From Candidatus Heimdallarchaeota archaeon (GTDB lineage: Archaea; Asgardarchaeota; Heimdallarchaeia; JABLTI01), in the NCBI GenBank assembly GCA_030671945.1, contig DAOVHJ010000073.1, positions 1 to 9,526 of the forward strand: a stretch of DNA of 9,526 nucleotides. The letters are read 5' to 3'. Numbering within the stretch: the stretch's first letter is position 1; the number at the start of each line of letters is the position of its first letter. Below are positions 1 through 4,769 of the stretch, one piece after another. The position numbers were made by a program, and so were the translations under genes. The notes under the pieces were generated by a model. The model had not been told where the DNA came from and searched no databases. It saw nothing but the letters and a program-made list of their open reading frames with translations.

Positions 1-254
1 CGCACTGCTATGTCTATTTTTGTAATTCCACGATCTTTTGCGGCTGTGGCTGCATCATAAGCTGCTCTCATTGCTGCATAAGGTGATGATTCAAATCTGT
101 CACTCTTTACATACATTCCGCCTGATCGTTTGGCTATTGTTTCGCTACCAGTTGCATCAGTTACAGTGATGATTGTGTCATTATATGAAGAGTATATGTG
201 AACAATTCCTGTTCGGTGTAGTCTTCTCTTTTTGGGATCTCTTGTTGCACTCAT
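1..254 (-). CDS. rps11: Small-subunit ribosomal protein uS11, partial (3' end outside window)
   Basis: uS11 sits on the platform of the 30S subunit, binds 16S rRNA and lines the mRNA exit region. The 84 visible residues begin MSATRDPKKRRLHRTGIVHI and continue with the family hallmarks: YSSYNDTIITVTD, then SGGMYVKSDR, then the AAxAAKDRGI helix. The frame is open to the window edge, so roughly the last third is missing. The start at 254 is supported by an SD sequence GGTGAG (259-264) 4 nt upstream. It lies only 10 bp after the uS4 stop, so the two genes are co-transcribed and probably translationally coupled. The order uS13-uS4-uS11 is the archaeal arrangement, usually followed by the RNA polymerase D subunit gene; that would lie beyond position 1 and cannot be seen. 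Identification is secure. Confidence 0.97.
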   Translation of the reverse strand, partial: MSATRDPKKRRLHRTGIVHIYSSYNDTIITVTDATGSETIAKRSGGMYVKSDRFESSPYAAMRAAYDAATAAKDRGITKIDIAV

Positions 255-266
255 ATTTCTCACCTT
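255..266 (-). promoter_or_regulatory. Ribosome binding site at the uS4-uS11 junction
   Basis: On the minus strand AAGGTGAGAAAT directly follows or overlaps the uS4 stop codon and places GGTGAG 4 nt before the uS11 ATG. The same 12-mer recurs at the uS13-uS4 junction (1020-1031). This suggests one consensus site suited to stop/re-start coupling. Confidence 0.8.
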
Positions 267-1017
267 ATAATTCATCTTTTAATTTTTTAGGAACAACTTT
301 CTCGGCTTTTTCAGCAATTTCTTTGATTTCTTCAGCCTTTTTGTCTACTTTAAGCAAAGGAGCTTCTTCCTCTTTTGGTTTGGGTGGTGTTGGAGCGGCC
401 TTCTTTACTGGTGGAGCTCCTCTCCTCTTTGGTCCTCCTCTGGAGGGTGGACCACGTCTTCGGGCGCCTCTTCTATCTTCAGCAGGCTTCTTGCCTTTGA
501 AAACATTTGCTGGTAAAGCTTTATGGCTTGATTTGCGATACGGAGAAGTTGGCATAAAGGTTAGTATGCTTTCCTCTGTTGGGGAAACAAGATAACTTGG
601 TGATTTTGCTATTCGTTCACCAATTAAGATATGACCATGAACAATCATTTGTCTTGCATGATGAGGAGTTGTTGCTAAACCCTTTTTGAAGACTAATGTT
701 TGTAATCTTCTTTCAAGAAGGTTTTCTATTTGTAAACTTAAAACATCGTCGAGGGTAGCTTTCTTTGAAAGCAAACCCATGCGTTGCAATCTGCCTAATA
801 ATTCCTGTTCCCCGACTTTTCGATCTTCATCATCAAGACTTAAGAGTTTCCGAGCATTCCCTCTGAAATTTCTTAGCATAGTGGAATGCTTCCAGACTGC
901 TTTCTTATTTCTTAAACCATATTTTCCTACTATTTGTATATCGTGATCAATACGTAACCTATCAAAAGGTTGACGAGGTGTCTTGTATTTCTTTCTAATT
1001 TTCTTTGGATCGCCCAT
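265..1017 (-). CDS. rps4: Small-subunit ribosomal protein uS4 with long basic/charged C-terminal extension
   Basis: uS4 is a primary 16S rRNA binder and forms part of the mRNA entry tunnel. The protein starts MGDPKKIRKKYKTPRQPFDR, typical of archaeal/eukaryotic uS4. The S4 RNA-binding domain lies at about residues 102-150, including RRLQTLVFKKGLA and HARQMIVHGHILIG. Most archaeal uS4 proteins are about 180-195 residues; this one has 250. The extra 70 or so residues are low complexity: an R/G/P-rich block (about 182-202), a K/A/P block, then a Lys/Glu helix ending KKLKDEL. The tail DNA is richer in GC than its surroundings. The start is fixed by SD AGGTGAG (1024-1030) 6 nt upstream. The gene lies 13 bp after the uS13 stop and 10 bp before uS11. 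The core identity is certain; the role of the tail is unknown. Confidence 0.97.
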   Translation of the reverse strand: MGDPKKIRKKYKTPRQPFDRLRIDHDIQIVGKYGLRNKKAVWKHSTMLRNFRGNARKLLSLDDEDRKVGEQELLGRLQRMGLLSKKATLDDVLSLQIENLLERRLQTLVFKKGLATTPHHARQMIVHGHILIGERIAKSPSYLVSPTEESILTFMPTSPYRKSSHKALPANVFKGKKPAEDRRGARRRGPPSRGGPKRRGAPPVKKAAPTPPKPKEEEAPLLKVDKKAEEIKEIAEKAEKVVPKKLKDEL

Positions 1018-1019
1018 TT

Positions 1020-1031
1020 ATTTCTCACCTT
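1020..1031 (-). promoter_or_regulatory. Ribosome binding site at the uS13-uS4 junction
   Basis: This is an identical 12-mer, AAGGTGAGAAAT, to the one at 255-266. It overlaps the end of the uS13 stop codon and places AGGTGAG 6 nt before the uS4 ATG, which decides that start. Confidence 0.8.
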
Positions 1032-1489
1032 TAAATTTTCTTCCTAGATACCCCAAGGGATCTTCCACCTCTACCGGTGCTTTTGGTTCTTTGACCTCTA
1101 ACTTTGTGACCGACAGCGTGTTTTACTCCTCGGTAGGTTCTTAATTTCTTTAAGCGATCAACATCATTTCTTTCATATAAAGCTAAGTTAGAATGAACTA
1201 AATGAATATCTTTGCCAGAGACTCTATCTTTAACGTGATTAACAAACCATGAAGGAATACCATGTTTTATTGGATCTTTAATTACTTCATCTATAGCTTT
1301 TACCTGTTCATCAGTAAGTAATCCGATAAAGAGGTTTTTTGGTATTCCAGCTTTTTTCAAGACAATATCCGCCATTCTAGGACCAATTCCACGAATTTGA
1401 GTTAAGCCATTAGCGACGTGCTTGTCTCCTCTAATATCTGTCCCAGTAATTCGGACTAAATGCTTGAAATCATCGAATTTCATTGACAA
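1031..1489 (-). CDS. rps13: Small-subunit ribosomal protein uS13 (first gene of operon)
   Basis: uS13 lies in the head of the small subunit and contacts the P-site tRNA and inter-subunit bridges. Family features are clear: a helix-hairpin-helix-like segment (NGLTQIRGIGPRMADIVLKK), the KLRTYRGVKHAVGHKVRGQR signature, and a basic tail (TKSTGRGG). The length of about 150 residues is normal for archaea. The start is ambiguous. A TTG at 1489 gives MSMKFDDF and has an SD-like AGAGGT (1499-1504) 9 nt upstream. An ATG two codons later (1481-1483) gives MKFDDF but sits 15 nt from that site. I keep the TTG because of its spacing, with moderate confidence in the exact start. The stop codon abuts the SD of uS4. 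Confidence 0.96.
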   Translation of the reverse strand: MSMKFDDFKHLVRITGTDIRGDKHVANGLTQIRGIGPRMADIVLKKAGIPKNLFIGLLTDEQVKAIDEVIKDPIKHGIPSWFVNHVKDRVSGKDIHLVHSNLALYERNDVDRLKKLRTYRGVKHAVGHKVRGQRTKSTGRGGRSLGVSRKKI

Positions 1490-1567
1490 TTACAAATACC
1501 TCTAGTTTTATTATTTCAAACAAATTCTATTATTAGTAATCTGTAGGATTCGACGTGAGTTTTCATT

Positions 1568-1576
1568 CTATAAATC
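1568..1576 (-). promoter_or_regulatory. Candidate TATA box of the ribosomal protein operon
   Basis: On the minus strand this reads GATTTATAG, preceded by an A-rich stretch that could serve as a BRE. Transcription about 25 nt downstream would begin near 1545 and give a leader of about 55 nt before uS13. A second AT-only box (minus AAATATATATTA, around 1651-1662) is possible but would imply a leader of over 130 nt. Confidence 0.4.
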
Positions 1577-1587
1577 TTTTGGATAGA

Positions 1588-1618
1588 TTGTAAATCAAAT
1601 TCCTTTTTTGATTTATAA
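1588..1618. repeat. Inverted repeat upstream of the ribosomal operon TATA box
   Basis: TAAATCAAA (1591-1599) and TTTGATTTA (1607-1615) are perfect 9-bp inverted arms around a 7-nt spacer. A G-T pair and two further A-T pairs could extend them. The element lies just upstream of the better TATA candidate and has no following T-run on the minus strand. An upstream regulator site is therefore more likely than a terminator. Chance is not excluded in such AT-rich DNA. Confidence 0.45.
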
Positions 1619-1688
1619 CGAATTCTCGGTAGTTTTTGCTTGGGGAATCATAATATATATTTTGCTACATATTTAGTGAATTTCTTTG

Positions 1689-1723
1689 AAAAAAGAATTG
1701 GATGAGAGTTAGAATGTCTCATC
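1689..1723 (-). terminator. Hairpin plus U-run terminator of the longin-like membrane protein gene
   Basis: Read on the minus strand, a perfect 7-bp stem GATGAGA...TCTCATC (arms 1717-1723 and 1701-1707, 9-nt loop) spans the stop codon at 1709-1711. A run of six T follows at 1694-1689. Archaea can terminate on T-runs alone, so the hairpin may be an addition. Confidence 0.6.
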
Positions 1724-3184
1724 AGAATGATTTTCGTCTACATCTGTCTCTTCTGCTTCTTTGGTTGTTTCTTCTTCCGTTATAACTTCAATCTCTTCTT
1801 CTGTATCTTCTAATGCTTCATCAATGTCTTCAATGATTTCCTCTATTGTGAGATCATCCTCTTCGATTTCCTTTTCTTCGATTGGTCCATCCACTTCTTC
1901 CTCAGGTTCTAATTCAATGACTTCATCAACAAGTTCTTCTGCGATATCTTCGATTACATCTTCTTCAAATTCTTCTCTAAAGTCATCCTCAATTATCACA
2001 TCTTCATCCTCTTCTTCTTGTTTTACATCTCCTGTAATTACAAATGAGAAATCCTCTGTTATCAAAGTATAAGCATCTTTGAAAACATCAGTTAACCCTT
2101 TCCAATCTTTGAGGGTTTCCTTAAACGCTTTTTCAAACTCTTTTCCAAAATCCTTTAATGCAGAACGAAGGACCATGGAGTCTGAATCAGTAATAAGTGC
2201 ATAAAGTGCTGAATCAGTTTTTTCAATAAGCAAAATCCTATCATCTAAATGAATAACTGTTGGAGTGGAATCACTATCTAAAGTCTCTTTTAGAATGCTG
2301 ATGACTCCCGATAATGCACCGCTAATTAACGTAGAGTCCATCATGAGTGCTTTTTCACCAAATTCACAGAAATCATGAGTTAGCAAAGGAATGCCATGCT
2401 TGTTCATAACTATTAGTCTGTAAGCGGAAACAGGTGCAAAATAGATCTGAATTGGTGAACGCAAGTAGGCACTTGCTACAATTGCAAACCCGATTACTAC
2501 AAATATTATATCTAAATCTCCTAGAGATTTGAACGCTTCAAATAAATTTAGAAGATAATTTAATGCTGTTCCTCCTAGAGCAGCGATAGCTAAACCAGTA
2601 ATAATTAATACAATTTGTCGTTTCTGTTTCTTTCTGGTTGCTTTTCGTAGACCTTTGATAAATAAAGCAAACATGAATAAATAAACAACAAGTAGAAAGA
2701 GAAGTAGAATTCCGAGAAATCCAAGTGAGTAATCAGTATTCCAGCCACTTATAGCATCATAATTAACAGTAACGAAAGGACCTAACCAATCTCCAAATAT
2801 AGCATGTTGTGGTTTAACAAATGGACCCAACCATAATGCAGTGAGAGTAACACCTGCAAGGAATGAAGTGAAAATTGATTGTCGAGATAAAGAATCCTTG
2901 ACCAGCAAATCTCTAAAATACGAAATTATTAACAAAGACACAATTAAAATTGTTAATGAACTCATTTTATAGATCAGAACATAATTTTCATTCATTGTTT
3001 CAGGTAAGAATATACTACCTAGTTTTGTACCTGCCCATAGGAGCATTCCAGTGAAGAATAAGATTAAGTATATGGTAGGAACAAATCTATTGAGTAAATA
3101 ATTCAATCCTAGTAAAATTAAAATCACTAAACAAAAGCTAATTGCTAAGATACTTGGTATCGTTTGATATAATGGGACTGCCAT
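1709..3184 (-). CDS. Seven-helix membrane protein with cytoplasmic longin-like domain and acidic tail
   Basis: The 491-residue protein has three parts. Residues about 9-243 hold seven hydrophobic helices (about 9-31, 36-56, 70-89, 103-123, 152-176, 189-213, 224-243). The basic loop after helix 5 (177-190, rich in K and R) predicts N-terminus outside and C-terminus in the cytoplasm. Residues about 254-362 read as two strands, a helix (STLISGALSGVISILKETL), three strands and a long helix. That strand/helix order resembles longin-type domains more than roadblock or PAS; this assignment is by pattern only. Residues 386-491 contain 57 Asp/Glu out of 106. The helical part resembles the seven-helix sensor regions that sit before signalling domains, so a receptor or membrane-anchored trafficking adaptor is plausible but inferred. 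The hexapeptide WLGPFV occurs twice (118-123, 133-138) on the predicted outside. The start is supported by SD TGAGGAGA (3191-3198) 6 nt upstream. No family name recognised. Confidence 0.75.
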   Translation of the reverse strand: MAVPLYQTIPSILAISFCLVILILLGLNYLLNRFVPTIYLILFFTGMLLWAGTKLGSIFLPETMNENYVLIYKMSSLTILIVSLLIISYFRDLLVKDSLSRQSIFTSFLAGVTLTALWLGPFVKPQHAIFGDWLGPFVTVNYDAISGWNTDYSLGFLGILLLFLLVVYLFMFALFIKGLRKATRKKQKRQIVLIITGLAIAALGGTALNYLLNLFEAFKSLGDLDIIFVVIGFAIVASAYLRSPIQIYFAPVSAYRLIVMNKHGIPLLTHDFCEFGEKALMMDSTLISGALSGVISILKETLDSDSTPTVIHLDDRILLIEKTDSALYALITDSDSMVLRSALKDFGKEFEKAFKETLKDWKGLTDVFKDAYTLITEDFSFVITGDVKQEEEDEDVIIEDDFREEFEEDVIEDIAEELVDEVIELEPEEEVDGPIEEKEIEEDDLTIEEIIEDIDEALEDTEEEIEVITEEETTKEAEETDVDENHSDETF

Positions 3185-3291
3185 TCTGAATCTCCTCAGT
3201 TAGGAACGATATAACGATTATTAACTACAGTTCTTTGTTTTCAAAAGATTTTTGGATGAGTACAACTTTGACTATTTAGCACAAAACTAAA

Positions 3292-3358
3292 TGGTCACAT
3301 TTTCCCAGTTTGATAATATATTGTGACCACCTAATAGTATAAGTAGATACACAATATA
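3292..3358. promoter_or_regulatory. Overlapping inverted repeats in the divergent control region
   Basis: TGGTCACA (3292-3299) is the exact reverse complement of TGTGACCA (3322-3329). TATATTGTG (3317-3325) is the exact reverse complement of CACAATATA (3350-3358). The central arm is shared through TGTG (3322-3325), so the two pairings exclude each other. The TATA-like AATATA (3315-3320) of the rightward gene overlaps the centre. This would suit an operator for a dimeric regulator acting on the rightward gene, the leftward gene or both. Confidence 0.45.
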
Positions 3359-3362
3359 ATTG

Positions 3363-3369
3363 GGTGATC
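3363..3369 (+). promoter_or_regulatory. Ribosome binding site deciding the start at 3375
   Basis: GGTGATC lies 5 nt before the ATG at 3375. An in-frame TTG at 3360 would put this SD inside the coding region, so the ATG is preferred. Confidence 0.75.
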
Positions 3370-3374
3370 AAAAA

Positions 3375-3686
3375 ATGGATAAAGAAATAAAAATCGAGAA
3401 AACAGGCGACGAAATCCCAGTAGAGGATTTAAGAGAACTCTTCGGAGTTATTAATCAACAAGTTCCAGATTTGATTAGAAACTTGTTTGCTTCTCTTTAT
3501 GATGCAGATACAGCAGAACAATATGCTAAAGGTATTGCTACAATCTACAAAACTCTTACAGAACAAGGATTACCTGAAGAGATGGTAGAGAAGCTAACAA
3601 TGAAGTACGCAAATTCTATGGACTTTATTGGGAAAGCAATGGAGAATATAGATATTAGAGGCGATAAAGAAGAAGAAGAGGATTAA
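3375..3686 (+). CDS. Small acidic helical protein with G-L-P-E-E motif, unknown function
   Basis: This 103-residue soluble protein has no signal or membrane segment. It appears all-helical: PVEDLRELFGVINQQVPDLI, then LFASLYDADTAEQYAKGIAT, then IYKTLTEQ, then GLPEEMVEKLTMKYANSM (about 65-82), and an acidic end (KEEEED). The segment Y-K-x-L-x-E-x-G-x-P-E-E-x-x-x-x-x-T-x-x-Y recalls small conserved archaeal proteins of unknown function as I remember them; I cannot verify this here. The next gene carries a related motif in a basic context. The ATG was chosen over an upstream TTG because of the SD at 3363-3369. The stop codon lies at the centre of an 18-bp palindrome. The gene is divergent from the longin-like membrane protein gene and shares its control region. 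Confidence 0.8.
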   Translation: MDKEIKIEKTGDEIPVEDLRELFGVINQQVPDLIRNLFASLYDADTAEQYAKGIATIYKTLTEQGLPEEMVEKLTMKYANSMDFIGKAMENIDIRGDKEEEED

Positions 3687-3710
3687 TCCTCTTATTTCCT
3701 ATTTTATTAC
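3676..3710 (+). terminator. 18-bp perfect palindrome over the stop codon, followed by T-rich DNA
   Basis: AAGAGGATT (3676-3684) and AATCCTCTT (3685-3693) form a perfect palindrome with the TAA stop (3684-3686) at its centre. In RNA it can fold as a 7-bp stem with a UUAA loop. T-rich sequence follows to about 3708. It is probably a terminator or attenuator between this gene and the next. Confidence 0.5.
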
Positions 3711-3742
3711 TACTAATCAAAGAAGTCTCAAATTAAGTTAGA

Positions 3743-4117
3743 ATGAAGGCAGTGTTAAACATAATGAGTACTTTCGGTAAAGTAATTCAGATCGCTTTCT
3801 GGGGTTGTTTAGAATTCAACATTCTACTCCTATACTTAGTGTTTGTATTTTTCCCATATATGACTGTAATAGCCATGAGAAGAATACACATTAAAAATAA
3901 AGTGAAGAGAAAGATGATTCGAACTGGCATGCCTAGAAAGAAGGCAAAAATTTATGCTAAAAGATATCAGTCATTTCTAGCAGGATACGGCAGTATCAAA
4001 GGAATTTTCAAATTTACGAGAAAAGCTAGACTAGCAACTAAAAAAGAGAAAGAAGAAAATAATGATCCTGAAAAAGAAAAAAAGAATAACATTGGTTCGT
4101 ACTCTATCGTTTTATGA
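3743..4117 (+). CDS. Small basic membrane protein with G-M-P motif, unknown function
   Basis: The 124-residue protein has one hydrophobic stretch at about 14-45 (IQIAFWGCLEFNILLLYLVF and following). A strongly basic region follows, MRRIHIKNKVKRKMIR, which predicts a cytoplasmic C-terminal side. Next come GMPRKKAKIYAKRYQSF (62-78) and GYGSIKGIFKFTRKAR. The tail is Lys/Glu/Asn-rich and probably disordered. The G-M-P motif aligns with the G-L-P motif of the preceding protein (G-[LM]-P, then Tyr at the 14th position of the motif), with basic residues where the other has acidic ones. The start is uncertain: there is no strong SD before ATG 3743, and ATG 3764 is in frame and keeps the whole membrane helix. 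The gene begins 56 bp after its neighbour. It is a real gene by composition and neighbourhood, but its function is unknown. Confidence 0.72.
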   Translation: MKAVLNIMSTFGKVIQIAFWGCLEFNILLLYLVFVFFPYMTVIAMRRIHIKNKVKRKMIRTGMPRKKAKIYAKRYQSFLAGYGSIKGIFKFTRKARLATKKEKEENNDPEKEKKNNIGSYSIVL

Positions 4118-4171
4118 AACAAATATAATCAATGTTGTTCTAATATTCTTCTTCATAGATTTAATAGAAGA

Positions 4172-4181
4172 TTTATATATA
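4172..4181 (+). promoter_or_regulatory. Candidate TATA box of the winged-helix gene
   Basis: TTTATATATA is the best TATA match in the 142-bp gap. Transcription would begin near 4205, leaving a leader of about 55 nt. Confidence 0.5.
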
Positions 4182-4259
4182 TGAATATGTAAGTAAAGTA
4201 TAGAAAAATGTAATAATGGTTAGTCTAAGACGATTAAGAAATCATCTCGAGGGTTTAGA

Positions 4260-4763
4260 ATGGCAGCTGAAAAAAAGGAGAAGAAAAAGTCACTAGAGAA
4301 ATCTAAGAAGACCATTAATCCTGATTCTATGGATATTCTCAATGATAAACTAGATCAGACCATTCAAAGAATTGCAGACCTTGAGAGTAAAATAGAGAAA
4401 TTAAGTCCAGACATAAAAGATGCAACAGGCTCTTTGAATATGACTTTAGCAATTTTAAGAACTTTTCAAGAAGTAACCAATGTTGCTACAATATTTTCTC
4501 CTTCCAAGTGGTTGATGCGTCTTCGACCTGATGTTAGTTTAGATGCGATTGAACGACTTATTGTTGATGTTTTGACTCGAGAAGGACCTAAGAATATCTC
4601 ACAACTTACAGCTTCTGTTAGAATGGAAAGGGGTACTGCTTCTCGAAGGATTATTCGAGACAAAGTAAATGATATGATAGTACGGGAAATTCTAGAGGAA
4701 GTGGATGAGGGGTATGGTAGAGTCATCAAAATGGCAATTGACGTAAAAGAACTATCCAAGTAA
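4260..4763 (+). CDS. Coiled-coil plus winged-helix protein, probable DNA-binding protein
   Basis: The 167-residue protein has a Lys-rich N-terminus (about 1-19). A probable coiled coil follows at about 23-49 (ILNDKLDQTIQRIADLESKI), then a helix at about 57-78. A winged helix-turn-helix domain lies at about 94-160: helix DAIERLIVDVLTREG, helix NISQLTASV, recognition helix RGTASRRIIRDKVNDMIVRE, and a wing EEVDEGYGRVIKM. The fold is read from pattern and is common in archaeal transcription regulators. The coiled coil suggests a dimer, and a chromatin-associated or other nucleic-acid role is also possible. The start has SD GAGGG (4249-4253) 6 nt upstream. It has its own promoter candidate, so it need not be co-transcribed with the preceding genes. 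Its stop is 6 bp from that of the convergent gatE. No specific family recognised. Confidence 0.8.
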   Translation: MAAEKKEKKKSLEKSKKTINPDSMDILNDKLDQTIQRIADLESKIEKLSPDIKDATGSLNMTLAILRTFQEVTNVATIFSPSKWLMRLRPDVSLDAIERLIVDVLTREGPKNISQLTASVRMERGTASRRIIRDKVNDMIVREILEEVDEGYGRVIKMAIDVKELSK

Positions 4764-4769
4764 TATAGA

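Noticed and set aside
265..276. KDEL at the C-terminus of uS4 as an ER-retrieval signal
   Set aside because: A cytosolic ribosomal protein in an archaeon has no such compartment to use it, and the preceding tail is simply Lys/Glu-rich.
173..595. Plus-strand open frame antisense to uS4 and uS11
   Set aside because: It overlaps two secure ribosomal genes; its composition reflects the low-complexity uS4 tail read backwards.
1761..2072. Plus-strand open frame of 103 codons, almost all Ser/Ile/Thr
   Set aside because: It is the antisense of the Glu/Asp-rich tail of the membrane protein (GAA/GAT codons read as TTC/ATC in other frames). There is no ribosome binding site and the composition is implausible.
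3360..3374. TTG start extending the acidic protein by five residues
   Set aside because: This would place the good SD GGTGATC inside the coding region; the ATG at 3375 has it at a normal distance.
4466..4759. Minus-strand open frame inside the winged-helix gene
   Set aside because: Shadow of a coding frame that has an SD and a readable domain structure.
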